Positions 8,437-17,438 of a stretch of 64,000 bases of DNA are shown here, piece after piece; within the stretch, counting starts at the first letter, position 1; each line of letters opens with the position of its first letter. The translations under genes and the position numbers were made by a program. The stretch is from Selenomonadales bacterium 4137-cl (lineage in GTDB: Bacteria > Bacillota > Negativicutes > Sporomusales > UBA7701). The notes under the pieces are model-generated. The model was not told the origin of the DNA and made no database searches. It saw nothing but the letters and a program-made list of their open reading frames with translations. The DNA is taken from the NCBI GenBank assembly GCA_032334055.1, contig JAUOZS010000001.1, forward strand, positions 2,764,501 through 2,828,500. The letters run 5' to 3'.

Positions 8437-9391
8437 ATGTTTCGCCGGACGGCGACGGGAGAGGCTTGAGGATGAGCGGCACGATCGAGGCCAGGGGCTG
8501 CTGGAAGAGCATGAAGAGGGTGATGGGCACGGCGACGGCGGGCGGGAAATGGGCGATGGCGAGCACGAGCCCTGAGCTGATGTTGCGGATGCCGATGCTG
8601 TAGACCATGGCGAAGGCGACGTCCCGGGGACGCCCCCGGACGACGAGGGAACCGAGATAGCCCAGGAAATAGCTGGCGGCGACGATGAAGAAGGTGATCA
8701 GGATCATTTTCAGGATCGCCGGGCTCCAGTCGACGGCGGGGGCGACGAGGGCGGCGTTGAAGAATATTACTACGTAGAAGGTGACTTTGGCGGTGACGCC
8801 GCCGAAGCCCTTGGCGTAGGCGACGGCCTTTTCCTTGAGGATGTCGTGGAGGATCATGCCTACGAGGCTGGGAATGGTTATCATCCACATAAGCTGCAGG
8901 GCCATCTGCTTGTAGTCGATGTGGAGGGCCTGGCCGACGGTGACGAGGAAGAAGGCGGGCAGGAAGAAGGGAACGATCACGGTGTCGAGCGCGAGGGTGA
9001 CAAGCGCGACCGGGACGTTGCCCCTGACGATGGAGGTCCAGATTACGGAGGTGACGCCGACCGGCACGGAGGCGGCGACGAGATAGCCGATGCGGACGCT
9101 GATGTCGTCGGGGTAGAAGATGTAGCCCATCAGCCAGGCCATGAGGGGCGAGCCCAGGTGGGCGAGGCAGAGTGTCCACAGGGAGATCCATGGCCGGCTG
9201 AGTACTTTGCCGAATTGCATGAGGCTGGTTTCGAGCGCGGTGACGAAGGTGGCGTAGCCGAAGAGGACGATGAGCGCCATGCGGAGCTGGGGGGAATCGG
9301 CGATGGCGGAATTGAAGCCGAGGAGGAGCGCGCCGAGTACGCCGAGGTACATTTTTTTCCCCAGCCAGGCGTTGAGTTTGCTGAAGTCCAT
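8435..9391 (-). CDS. Bile acid:sodium symporter (SBF/BASS) family transporter
   Basis: This 318-aa integral membrane protein has about nine or ten hydrophobic helices and typical SBF sequences (PVGVTSVIWTSIVRGN; SIGIRNISSGLVLA). Family members use a sodium gradient to import organic anions such as keto acids or bile acids. The substrate cannot be predicted here. The start ATG at 9391 has only a loose upstream AAGGA. The gene has no close partner; the next gene on the same strand lies more than 100 nt away. Confidence 0.85.
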   Translation of the reverse strand: MDFSKLNAWLGKKMYLGVLGALLLGFNSAIADSPQLRMALIVLFGYATFVTALETSLMQFGKVLSRPWISLWTLCLAHLGSPLMAWLMGYIFYPDDISVRIGYLVAASVPVGVTSVIWTSIVRGNVPVALVTLALDTVIVPFFLPAFFLVTVGQALHIDYKQMALQLMWMITIPSLVGMILHDILKEKAVAYAKGFGGVTAKVTFYVVIFFNAALVAPAVDWSPAILKMILITFFIVAASYFLGYLGSLVVRGRPRDVAFAMVYSIGIRNISSGLVLAIAHFPPAVAVPITLFMLFQQPLASIVPLILKPLPSPSGET

Positions 9392-9503
9392 GATGGCGGT
9401 TTTCCTTCTTATGGAGTGTCGGCCAGACGGCCGCGGCGGGTGTCGTTACGGTTATAGTATGTTCAGCTGGCGGATTATGACGTTGTGAATGTATTCCAGC
9501 CGG

Positions 9504-11042
9504 TCAGTCGTTGGCGAAGATGGTGATGTCGCGGCCCATCTGCTTGGCTTTGTAAAGAGCCTGGTCGGCGGCGGTGACGAGCCGTTCGCCGGTGGCTTCG
9601 TCGGCCGCGTCCCGGTTGGTCCAGGTGGCGCCGCCGATGCTGACGGTGACGTTGATGAAGCCTTTGCCGACCGGGAATTGGCTTTCGGACACTTTGAGGC
9701 GCATACGCTCGGCGACCGATACGGCCCGGACTCGGTCGGTGTCGGGCAGGATGACGGCGAATTCCTCGCCGCCGTAGCGGGCTGTCAGGTCGACGCTGCG
9801 GAAGCTGTCCCTGATGATGGCGCCGAGTTGCTGGAGCACGGCGTCGCCCGCCGGGTGCCCGTGGATGTCGTTGATGGCTTTGAAGTTGTCGACGTCGATC
9901 ATGAGGAGGCTGAGGGGCTTGGCGGTGCGCCACATTTTTTTGATTTCGCGGTCGAGGACGTAATCGAACATCCGCCGGTTGGCCAGGCCGGTGAGCAGGT
10001 CGTAGAAGCCTATTCGCTGGATGGTGGCGTAAACGTCTTTGCGGCCGAGGAGCATGGAAAGGTGGCCGATCGTCCGCTCGATGAAGTTTTCCAGGGCGTC
10101 GTGGTCGGCGGCTTTGTCGAGCTGCCGCCAGTGGAAAACGATCAGGCCCTGAAGACTGTCGCGATAGACGAGCGGAACGGTGTAGAGCAGTTTGGCGGCG
10201 CCGGCGCCGCCCTGGCGGAAGGCTTGTTTGACGATCAGGTCTTTGCGCCCGCCGCCGGGCGGGGGCAGCAGTTTCTGCAACCGTTCTTTGCCATACAGCG
10301 TTTTGAGGCGGCCGATGTCGGCCATGGAGAAGCCGCGGGCCATGACTTCCTGCAGTTGGCCGTCGGGGAGGGCGGGCTCGATGCCGAATACGGCGATGCC
10401 GTCGACGCCGAGCACGGCGGCGAAGGTTTCGCCGACTTTGTAGAACAGGCTCCCCAGCGAGGCTTGTTCGAGCTTGAGGGCTTCGACGAGAAATTCGTTC
10501 TCGGCGGCGCGGTATTTGGCCTCGCGCTCGCAGTCGGCGCGCTCGATTATTGCCGTGGCCTGCCGGGCAAACAGCGCCAGCAGGTCGGCGTCGAGGTCGG
10601 AGAAATGGTCGGACCGTTCGGCGAAGGCTTCGAGTACGCCGATAACGCCCTGCCCGGTGACGAGGGGGACGCCGACCATGGACATGAGACAAAGGCGGGC
10701 GGCGCCGGGGCGCAGGCGGTAGTTGTACTGGGAGAGGTCGTGGACAATGACGGGCTGACCGCTGAAGTAGCTGTTGCCCATGAATTTGCGCTCTAACGGG
10801 ACGTCGCCGGGGTCGACGCTGCTGCGCCAGGCGACCGCCCGGAAGGTCCGGCCGGCGGCCTCGTAGCGGCTGAGAAAGAGGTGGTCGCAGCCTACCGCCG
10901 CGTGGGCTTCCTGGACAAGGAGGTCGAGGGCGTCCTGCGGTTTTGCCCCGGGGTCGAGGGACAGGCTCAGCCCCCGGACGAGACGCGGGAGGTCGAAAGG
11001 TTCATGTTTGGCTTGTTCTTGTTCGGCGTTCACAGGCAACAT
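9504..11042 (-). CDS. GAF-domain diguanylate cyclase
   Basis: A 512-aa soluble protein. Two GAF-like modules (about 20-180 and 190-330) precede a GGDEF domain (about 345-512). The active site is GGEEF (424-428), a functional variant. The allosteric inhibition site RxxD is present as RSVD (415-418), exactly five residues ahead, so product feedback is expected. It should make c-di-GMP from two GTP in response to an unknown signal sensed by the GAF modules. No transmembrane segment is seen. The ATG at 11042 is used; the upstream binding site is weak. Confidence 0.9.
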   Translation of the reverse strand: MLPVNAEQEQAKHEPFDLPRLVRGLSLSLDPGAKPQDALDLLVQEAHAAVGCDHLFLSRYEAAGRTFRAVAWRSSVDPGDVPLERKFMGNSYFSGQPVIVHDLSQYNYRLRPGAARLCLMSMVGVPLVTGQGVIGVLEAFAERSDHFSDLDADLLALFARQATAIIERADCEREAKYRAAENEFLVEALKLEQASLGSLFYKVGETFAAVLGVDGIAVFGIEPALPDGQLQEVMARGFSMADIGRLKTLYGKERLQKLLPPPGGGRKDLIVKQAFRQGGAGAAKLLYTVPLVYRDSLQGLIVFHWRQLDKAADHDALENFIERTIGHLSMLLGRKDVYATIQRIGFYDLLTGLANRRMFDYVLDREIKKMWRTAKPLSLLMIDVDNFKAINDIHGHPAGDAVLQQLGAIIRDSFRSVDLTARYGGEEFAVILPDTDRVRAVSVAERMRLKVSESQFPVGKGFINVTVSIGGATWTNRDAADEATGERLVTAADQALYKAKQMGRDITIFAND

Positions 11043-11080
11043 CTCCGCTCATGAAAACATCGGCTGCCGAAGCAGACGGC

Positions 11081-11104
11081 AAAAACCGGCGGTGTTTCGC
11101 CGGT
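11081..11104 (-). terminator. Terminator of the proline-rich membrane-anchored protein gene
   Basis: A 7-bp stem (11085-11091 with 11098-11104) with a 6-nt loop is followed on the minus strand by TTTTTGCC. Confidence 0.6.
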
Positions 11105-11538
11105 CAGTACTTTTTTTGCCACATAACCTGGTAGCCGTTGCCCGGATGGGTGTCGTCGCGCTTGATCTGGATGGTTCGATCCTTGTCGGCCGTTTTTATG
11201 TTTACGCATTTTGCGCCAGATTCGACCGTAACCCCCGGAAGGATGGCGCGTTCGTTGCTCTCTTTTTTGAGCGAGTAGGAGTAGTCGACGATATCGCCTG
11301 GCGCGGGCTTGAAGGCCTCGGGTTTGTCCGCCAGCCTCATCTGGCCGGTGCGGCTGCCGGAAGCGGCGGGAGCAGGCTTTTCTGCGGACGGCGTCGCGGG
11401 CGGGACCGGGTCCGGCGTCGCCAGCGACGGCGCGGGCGGCGGGCTTTTGACGGCGAAGTAGCCGGCGTGGACGAGGAGGGCTGCGACGGTTACTAGAGCC
11501 AATACGGTTGCCAGGCGCCAGAACGTTTTTTTATCCAT
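11104..11538 (-). CDS. Membrane-anchored hypothetical protein with proline-rich linker
   Basis: A 144-aa protein of unknown function. An N-terminal hydrophobic segment (about 8-28, LATVLALVTVAALLVHAGYF) looks like a signal anchor. A Pro/Ala-rich linker (about 33-62) and a small C-terminal domain with KPAPGDIVDYSYSLKKES and a GYQVMWQKKY end follow. The domain is presumably extracytoplasmic. AAGGAT lies just ahead of the ATG at 11538; the frame is open further upstream but without a credible site. It sits alone between two unrelated genes on the same strand. Confidence 0.7.
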   Translation of the reverse strand: MDKKTFWRLATVLALVTVAALLVHAGYFAVKSPPPAPSLATPDPVPPATPSAEKPAPAASGSRTGQMRLADKPEAFKPAPGDIVDYSYSLKKESNERAILPGVTVESGAKCVNIKTADKDRTIQIKRDDTHPGNGYQVMWQKKY

Positions 11539-11727
11539 GCTGTTATCCTTCCGCGGAACCGTGTTTGGGAAATTATATTCGCCGCGCCCCGCGACACTCC
11601 CTCCCGCCCCGCGCCATTTTCCCGCCGCGAAAATGAAGCGACCGCCGACGAACGCCCGCGAGGGGGGTGGCCGGCGGCGCTGTAGGCGATCCAAGGTTGC
11701 TGGCAGATACCAGTTACCCGTTCTCGC

Positions 11728-12702
11728 CTACTTGTATATCTGGGGGTTGACGCAGGTGAGCGGCTTGCCGCCTTTGAGGACGGCGATGATGTTTTTGGCC
11801 GCGAGTTCCGCCATGGCGTCGCGCGTTTCGACGGTGGCGTTGCCGAGGTGGGGGCAGAGGATGACGTTGTCTAATTCTTCTAGGCCGGGGGTGATCTTGG
11901 GCTCGAATTCGTAGACGTCGAGGGCGGCGCCGGCGATCGTGCCGGCGCGCAGGGCTTGGAGGAGGGCATGTTCGTCGATGAGCGGCCCGCGGGCGGCGTT
12001 GATGATGTAGGCGCCGCTCTTCATGGCGGCCAGTTGGGGGGCACCGATCATGTGGCGCATGGACGGGTCGTAGCTGACGTGGAAGGTGAGGAAGTCGGCG
12101 GCGCTGATGACGCCGTCCAGGGGCAGGTACTCCACGCCGAGTTCGGCTTCCTGGGCGGGGCTGAGGCGGGTGCGGGAGTTGTAGACGACGCGCATGTCGA
12201 AGCCTTTGGCCCGTTTGACGACGGCTTTGCCGATGTTGCCGAGGCCGACGACGCCGAGGGTTTTGCCGGCTACTTCGACGCCGAGGTGATAGAGGGGGGC
12301 CCAGCCGGTGAATTTGCCGGCGCGGATGTTTTTGTCGCCTTCGACGATGCGGCGGGCGATGGCGATGATGAGGCCCCAGGTCAGGTCGGCGGTGGCGTCG
12401 GTGGAGACGGCGGGGGTGTTGGTGACGGGGATGCCGCGGGCGGTGGCGGCGGCGAGGTCGATGTTGTTGAAGCCGGCCCCGTAGTTGGCGATGATTTTGA
12501 GGCCGGGGGCGGAATCGATGACGGCGGCGTCGATGACGTCGGACAGGAGCGGCAGCAGGGCGTCGCAGCCGGCCAGGCCGGCGATGATTTCCTCTCTTGT
12601 GAGCAGCGTGAGGCTGTCGTGCATGGTAACCGCGAATTCGCCGGCAAGCATGTTGTAAGCGACGCGGGGAACTTTTCCGGAGATGAATACTTTTTGCTTC
12701 AT
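11728..12702 (-). CDS. D-2-hydroxyacid dehydrogenase (NAD-dependent)
   Basis: This 324-aa enzyme of the D-isomer 2-hydroxyacid dehydrogenase family reduces 2-oxo acids such as glyoxylate, hydroxypyruvate or 2-ketogluconate. The dinucleotide fold is GLGNIG (153-158). The catalytic triad is visible as R238 (NAARG), E267 (EFEP) and H285 (PHLGN). It resembles the GyaR/2-ketogluconate reductase group more than SerA or lactate dehydrogenase, but the substrate is uncertain. AGGGAG precedes the ATG. The divergently transcribed LysR regulator 118 nt away probably controls it. Confidence 0.9.
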   Translation of the reverse strand: MKQKVFISGKVPRVAYNMLAGEFAVTMHDSLTLLTREEIIAGLAGCDALLPLLSDVIDAAVIDSAPGLKIIANYGAGFNNIDLAAATARGIPVTNTPAVSTDATADLTWGLIIAIARRIVEGDKNIRAGKFTGWAPLYHLGVEVAGKTLGVVGLGNIGKAVVKRAKGFDMRVVYNSRTRLSPAQEAELGVEYLPLDGVISAADFLTFHVSYDPSMRHMIGAPQLAAMKSGAYIINAARGPLIDEHALLQALRAGTIAGAALDVYEFEPKITPGLEELDNVILCPHLGNATVETRDAMAELAAKNIIAVLKGGKPLTCVNPQIYK

Positions 12703-12820
12703 TTTTTTCTCCCTCCTTGCGGTTTAATCTTATCGTATTTTTTCCTATAGGTAAAATTCATATTCCGAATGTTTAATATGCGTCTGATTTATAATACAAT
12801 AGAGGCAAGGAGGCGAGCCT

Positions 12821-13723
12821 ATGGATATACGCCATCTCGAATATTTTCTCGAGGTCGCCAGGCGGGGGAGTTTCAGCAAGGCGGCCGCGAAGCTCCATGT
12901 CACCCAGCCGTCGATCAGCAAGATGATCAGGGCGCTGGAGGAGGAGCTGTCGGTGACGCTGTTCCACCGCACCAACAAGCAGGTGGAGCTGACCGACGCC
13001 GGCCAGGCGCTGCTCGAGCAGGCCCAGCAGATCGTCGGCCTTTTCCAGAACCTGACGGTGGAGCTGGATAATGTCACCAGCCTACGCAAGGGCCGGCTAC
13101 GGATCGGCATGCCGCCGATCGCGGCGTCGACCGTTTTTCCCCGCGCGCTGGGGGAGTTTAACCGGTCTTTCCCGAGCATCGGCATCGAGCTTTATGAATA
13201 CGGGTCGAAGAAGATTGAGGAGGCGGTGTTGGACGGCACCCTCGATACGGGGGTGGTCTGTACGCCGCCGGCGAAGACCGACTTGCTGGCCGTTTATTCG
13301 TGCATCCGCGACCCGCTGCGGGTGATCGTCCACCCCAGTCACCGCCTGGCGGGCCAAGCAGCCGTCGATTTCGCGGCGCTGGCTGACGAGGCTTTCGTTC
13401 TTTATCGCGAGGATTTCAGCCTTCACGACCATATCCTGCAGCGTTGCGGCCAGGCGGGTTTCGCGCCGCGGGTGATCTGCGCGACTTCGCAGCGGGAGTT
13501 CATGACCGGGATGGTGGCCGCCAATCTCGGCATCGCGCTGCTGCCTGGGAATATCTGCGACGGGCTCGACCCGGCGGCCATCGTTTCCGTGCCGCTCGCC
13601 GGCCCGCCGCTGTGCCTCGAGCTGGCGGTGATCCGCCGCCGGGACCGCTATTTGTCGTTCGCCGCCCGCCAGTGGCTGGCGTTCACGGCCGAGTTTCTCG
13701 GGCTGGAGCCGGCGGGAGTATGA
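12821..13723 (+). CDS. LysR-family transcriptional regulator
   Basis: This 300-aa regulator has an N-terminal helix-turn-helix (RRGSFSKAAAKLHVTQPSIS, residues 16-35) and a periplasmic-binding-like effector domain from about 90. AAGGAGG sits upstream of the ATG, and a TATAAT box occurs at 12790-12795. It is divergent from the D-2-hydroxyacid dehydrogenase; the shared 118-bp spacer contains ATTCATATTCCGAAT (12757-12771), a dyad with the T-N11-A form of LysR sites. The expected inducer is the dehydrogenase substrate, which is unknown. Confidence 0.9.
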   Translation: MDIRHLEYFLEVARRGSFSKAAAKLHVTQPSISKMIRALEEELSVTLFHRTNKQVELTDAGQALLEQAQQIVGLFQNLTVELDNVTSLRKGRLRIGMPPIAASTVFPRALGEFNRSFPSIGIELYEYGSKKIEEAVLDGTLDTGVVCTPPAKTDLLAVYSCIRDPLRVIVHPSHRLAGQAAVDFAALADEAFVLYREDFSLHDHILQRCGQAGFAPRVICATSQREFMTGMVAANLGIALLPGNICDGLDPAAIVSVPLAGPPLCLELAVIRRRDRYLSFAARQWLAFTAEFLGLEPAGV

Positions 13724-13726
13724 AAA

Positions 13727-13768
13727 GGGAAAGCCGGGGCCTGTATGGCCCCGGCTTTCCCTATGATT
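13727..13768. terminator. Bidirectional terminator between LysR and the GGDEF-HD-GYP gene
   Basis: A perfect 15-bp stem (13727-13741 with 13747-13761) has a 5-nt loop. It lies between two convergent genes and is followed by TATGATTTT on the plus strand. Confidence 0.8.
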
Positions 13769-16267
13769 TTATGACTTTTCCGTTTCGGCGGTGATGATGC
13801 TTACGAAGATGTCCGCCAGTACAGGGTCGAACATCGTGCCTCTGCAGGCGGCGATTTCCCGCAGCGCTTCCGCCGCCGGGACCGCCTGGCGGTAGGGGCG
13901 GTCCTGGGTCATGGCGTCGAAGGCGTCGGCTATTAGGAGGATGCGGCATTCGACTGGGATGTCTTCGCCTCTCAGGCCGAGCGGATAGCCGCCGCCGTTC
14001 CACCATTCGTGGTGTTTGAGGATCCAGTCGGCGATGTGGTGGAAATCGGGGGAGGCGACCGCGATCCGGTAGCCGATTTCGCTGTGACGGTGCATGATCT
14101 TGGTTTCGGCTTCGTCGAGGCGGCCGGGTTTGAAGAGGATGTTGTCGGGAATGCCGACTTTGCCGATGTCGTGGAATTGCGCCAGCAGGCGGAGATCGCC
14201 GATTCGCCGCTCGGAGACGCCGACGGCTCTGGCGAGTTTTTCGACAAGTTCCTGCAGCCGGTCGGCATGGCCTTCGGTGATGAAGTCGCGGGCGTGCAGC
14301 GCCTCGGTGAGGGTTTTGACGAGGGCGCTGCGGGCGCTGTTGCTGCGGTGTAGCTTTTCCCGGTACATGCTGCTGTCGGCTTCGCGGTAGACATCGTCCA
14401 TGCCGGCGTGGGAAGGGCCGCGGACGGCGTACCCCATCGAGACGCTGAGCACGTACTCCCTACTGGTCATGTTGTCGGCGGCGATGGCGGCCATTATGCG
14501 GTTAACGGTATCCTGGAGGCTGGCTTCGTCGGTGGCGGGCAGGAGAACGGCGAATTCGTCGCCGCCGATCCGGCAGAGGACGGCGCCTTCGGGGACGTTG
14601 TCCTTGATTATACGGGCGGCCTGCAGGAGTAAGGCGTCGCCGACGGCGTGACCCAGGGTGTCGTTGACGAGTTTGAGTCCGTCGATGTCGCTGATGATGA
14701 TGCCGGCCGCCGGGCAGTCCCCGTTGTCGAGGCGTTGCATTTCCTGTTCGAAGTACCGGCGGTTATACATGTCGGTGAGGAGGTCGTGGGTGCTGGCGTA
14801 GGTGAGCCGCCGCTCCGCCTCCTTGCGCCCTGAGATGTCGCGGTAGATTATGTAGCCGCCCACCTGTTCGCCCATGACGACGATCGGGTAGCCGAGGACG
14901 AAGATGTCGAACCGTTGACCGTCCTTGCGTTTTCTGACCGTCTCTTTTTCGATGACCCTGTTGCCGAGCACGCTGCTGCTGATCTCGATCCCTTCCTCGC
15001 GCAGTTCGTCGGGGACGACGAGATCGTTGATAAAGCTGCCCTGTGCTTCGTCGAAGGTGTAGCCGAACAGGCGCGTGAAGTTGTTGTTGACCTTTACGAT
15101 TCGATCTTCGATGTCGATGATGGCGATGCTTTCCGGGGAGTTTTCGAAGAGCTGCTCGAAGTACTCTTTCTGGAGGGCAAGTTCGTGCTGCGTGGCATGT
15201 TCCTGCCTGATGAGCTTTTGAATAGTGGTGACCATGGCGTTGAACCGGTCGCTGATTTCGGCGAATTCCACGGCGGAGTAGTCGTGCCAGCGGGCGGAGA
15301 GGTCGCCTTGCTGCACCTTGGTCATCGCCTCGACGAAGCTTTGCATCCTGGTGGCGAAACCGCTGGCTACCGACACGCCGAGGAGCAGGGCTAAGATGGC
15401 TGCGACCGCGCCTACGCCTAACGTGCGGTTTTTGATCGGCGCCAGGTCCTGCCGGAAGTTCTCCTGGGGGATGAAGCCGACGAGCTTCCAGCCGGTCCGG
15501 GCGATGGTGATGTGGCTGATGAAGGTTTTACCGTTTTCCAGGGGAAGTACGGATACGCCTTTGTACTGGTTTTTTATCTCCCAGAACCAGGCTTCGTCGG
15601 TTACGGCTTTCCCCAGCCGGGTGGGGTCGGGATGGGCGATGATCAGGCCGGACTGGTCGACGAGGATGGCGTAGCCGCCCTGACCGAAGTAGATTTTACT
15701 GACGACGTCGGCGAGCGCCTGCAGGGATATGTCGATCCCGATGACGCCGGCCGTCTTTCCGTTGACGGTCACCGTCCGCGCGACGCTGATGATCGGTTTG
15801 AAGGTGAGGGCGTCGAGATACAGGTTGCTCCATATGACGCGGTCGGGGTCATCCAGCGCCCGCTGGTACCAGGGGCGTTTGCGGGGGTCATAGCCCGGGA
15901 CGGGCGCATTGTTGGACGACAGGATGAACCGGCCGTCGGCGGTACCGAAGTAGACGGCCGGCAGGTCGCTGTGGATGCGGCGGTACTGATCCCATTCGGC
16001 CTTCAGTTGATCAGGTGCGGACAGGGAGTGAGTCTGTACGCGCTCGATGTCCCGGGCGAAGGTATTGATGGCTGTGTCGACGTGGGCGATGAAGTTCTCG
16101 ATGAAGAATATCCGGGCATTTTCGATGCTCTCGAGGCTGTGCTGCTCGGCCTTTTCGAGCAGGATGGCTTCGGTCTTCTGATAGGAAAGCATGCCGAGGA
16201 CGATTATGGGGAGAACGATGAGCACTACGAATGCGGCGATCATCTGGGCCCTGATGCTGAATATCAT
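13769..16267 (-). CDS. Cache-HAMP-PAS-GGDEF-HD-GYP signalling protein
   Basis: An 832-aa membrane protein. TM1 (about 8-28), a periplasmic dCache/PDC sensor (about 30-285, with RKRPWYQRAL), TM2 (about 290-310), HAMP, PAS (about 375-490), GGDEF and C-terminal HD-GYP follow in order. The cyclase site is an intact GGDEF but lacks an RxxD inhibition site. The phosphodiesterase site has H699-D700 (HDIG) and HHEWWNGGGYP from 752, with N in place of the usual D. Both opposing c-di-GMP activities are thus possible in one receptor. No binding partner genes are adjacent. Confidence 0.92.
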   Translation of the reverse strand: MIFSIRAQMIAAFVVLIVLPIIVLGMLSYQKTEAILLEKAEQHSLESIENARIFFIENFIAHVDTAINTFARDIERVQTHSLSAPDQLKAEWDQYRRIHSDLPAVYFGTADGRFILSSNNAPVPGYDPRKRPWYQRALDDPDRVIWSNLYLDALTFKPIISVARTVTVNGKTAGVIGIDISLQALADVVSKIYFGQGGYAILVDQSGLIIAHPDPTRLGKAVTDEAWFWEIKNQYKGVSVLPLENGKTFISHITIARTGWKLVGFIPQENFRQDLAPIKNRTLGVGAVAAILALLLGVSVASGFATRMQSFVEAMTKVQQGDLSARWHDYSAVEFAEISDRFNAMVTTIQKLIRQEHATQHELALQKEYFEQLFENSPESIAIIDIEDRIVKVNNNFTRLFGYTFDEAQGSFINDLVVPDELREEGIEISSSVLGNRVIEKETVRKRKDGQRFDIFVLGYPIVVMGEQVGGYIIYRDISGRKEAERRLTYASTHDLLTDMYNRRYFEQEMQRLDNGDCPAAGIIISDIDGLKLVNDTLGHAVGDALLLQAARIIKDNVPEGAVLCRIGGDEFAVLLPATDEASLQDTVNRIMAAIAADNMTSREYVLSVSMGYAVRGPSHAGMDDVYREADSSMYREKLHRSNSARSALVKTLTEALHARDFITEGHADRLQELVEKLARAVGVSERRIGDLRLLAQFHDIGKVGIPDNILFKPGRLDEAETKIMHRHSEIGYRIAVASPDFHHIADWILKHHEWWNGGGYPLGLRGEDIPVECRILLIADAFDAMTQDRPYRQAVPAAEALREIAACRGTMFDPVLADIFVSIITAETEKS

Positions 16268-16412
16268 TTAACTCCCCCCGCCCCTTGGTGCAAGCATGTC
16301 CAAATATTCCTTATACGGTCTATTTTAACATGCCGGGGCTAGACGGGAAATAGCAAATCGCAACACGGAATTCGTGTCGATTGGGCGGGCTTATGGGGAC
16401 CAGGCGGGCCCT

Positions 16413-16439
16413 CTTGAAGAGGGCCCGCCGGTGACTCCT
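16413..16439 (-). terminator. Strong hairpin at the 3' end of the SPOCS gene
   Basis: Thirteen-nucleotide inverted arms (16413-16425 and 16427-16439) form a very GC-rich hairpin right after the stop codon. No T-run follows, so termination is likely but not certain. Confidence 0.5.
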
Positions 16440-17257
16440 CACCCTTTCGGTTTTGCCGGGAGGCCGGGATACTGTCCGGGGTAGATTATTATCTCGCGAT
16501 CGGTCATTACTTTGGCTACAACCCTGAGGACAACGGCGACATTGAATTGACGGAAACCGTGGTCGGGCGGATGGTCTCCCGGGGCGCATTTCGGTTTGCA
16601 CCACTGATGGCCGTGGTGTTGGTCGTGTTCCCAGTGATCGTCATAACCGCACTGGTCATCGTCGCAATGGTCGTGATGATGACCGTGGCCGCAGTCGTTG
16701 TCATGTTCGCAGTCGTCGTGGTGATGGTGGCTGTGACCGCAGTCGCCGTCGTGGCCGCAGTCGTCGTGGCCGCAGTCGTTGTCGTGGCTCATGCCTTTGC
16801 CGTAATGGTATTTGCCGCGGTGATGGTGGTGGTGGTGGTGATGGTGATGCGGGCAGTCGTAGTCGACATATTCGACCATGACGTTGGCGTCGGCGTCCAT
16901 GCCGCACATTGCGCCCCAGATAGGCACGTCGGCGGTGAATCTGACGCGGCGGACTTCGACGGCGTGGACGGGCTGGTCGGGCAAACAGGCTACGTAGAGG
17001 GCTTTGATTTCGAAATCGCCGCAGACGATGACTTTGTTGTGAATGATTGTTACGTCGCGTATGCAAAGTTTTTTGATGAAAACGTCGATGACCTGCTCGA
17101 TCGACGGTTTCCGGCGCGGCACACGGACGCAGATGTCGAGCGTGCATTGGGTTTCCCCTTCACCGACCAGTTGACGGACGACGATGCTCTGCGGTCCGGC
17201 CTGTGCGCCCAGCACGCATTTCCCCAGGACTGGCTTGGGTTTATATAAGTAGTTCAC
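16439..17257 (-). CDS. SPOCS (DUF3794) domain protein with His/Asp/Cys-rich insert
   Basis: A 272-aa protein. Residues 35-134 match the SPOCS/DUF3794 fold (KPSIEQVIDVFIKKL, then DQPVHAVEV), and residues 235-260 supply the last strand (RQFNVAVVLRVVAKVM). Between them lies a roughly 100-residue insert (135-234) that opens with ten histidines (137-146) and continues with repeats of the DCGHD and HHHHD kind plus several cysteines. SPOCS domains occur in spore coat and exosporium morphogenesis proteins such as SipL. The insert should bind divalent metal in bulk. GTG start at 17257 follows AAAGGGGG. Function as a metal-binding spore-surface protein is inferred. Confidence 0.85.
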   Translation of the reverse strand: MNYLYKPKPVLGKCVLGAQAGPQSIVVRQLVGEGETQCTLDICVRVPRRKPSIEQVIDVFIKKLCIRDVTIIHNKVIVCGDFEIKALYVACLPDQPVHAVEVRRVRFTADVPIWGAMCGMDADANVMVEYVDYDCPHHHHHHHHHHRGKYHYGKGMSHDNDCGHDDCGHDGDCGHSHHHHDDCEHDNDCGHGHHHDHCDDDQCGYDDHWEHDQHHGHQWCKPKCAPGDHPPDHGFRQFNVAVVLRVVAKVMTDREIIIYPGQYPGLPAKPKG

Positions 17258-17285
17258 GCTTGCACCCCCTTTCGGTGTTTCAGAT

Positions 17286-17313
17286 TATTATATGAGGCTA
17301 AGGGGGATGGCGT
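17286..17313 (-). promoter_or_regulatory. Candidate sigma-K promoter of the SPOCS gene
   Basis: On the minus strand CATATAATA (17286-17294) fits the sigma-K -10 pattern CATANNNTA, with an AC 17 nt upstream (17312-17313). The -35 element is minimal, so this is suggestive only. Confidence 0.35.
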
Positions 17314-17353
17314 GAGAGACGACCCGCCGTCGGCGGGGGATTTGTGAGCCTGG

Positions 17354-17383
17354 TTTATTGTCCCGCCGGTATCATGCTATAAT
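17354..17383 (+). promoter_or_regulatory. Extended -10 promoter of the sixA operon
   Basis: TGCTATAAT (17375-17383) is an extended -10 box; TTTATT (17354-17359) is a possible -35 at 18-bp spacing. It lies 56 nt ahead of the sixA start. Confidence 0.6.
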
Positions 17384-17438
17384 ATGTTTGTGGTATTGTT
17401 AGCTGCCGGCGCTTGCCGGTGATTATAGGAGGCAGGCT

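Noticed and set aside
16640..16860. Repetitive tract resembling tandem repeats or a CRISPR-like array
   Set aside because: It is the coding sequence of the His/Asp-rich insert; repeat units are irregular and no spacers exist.
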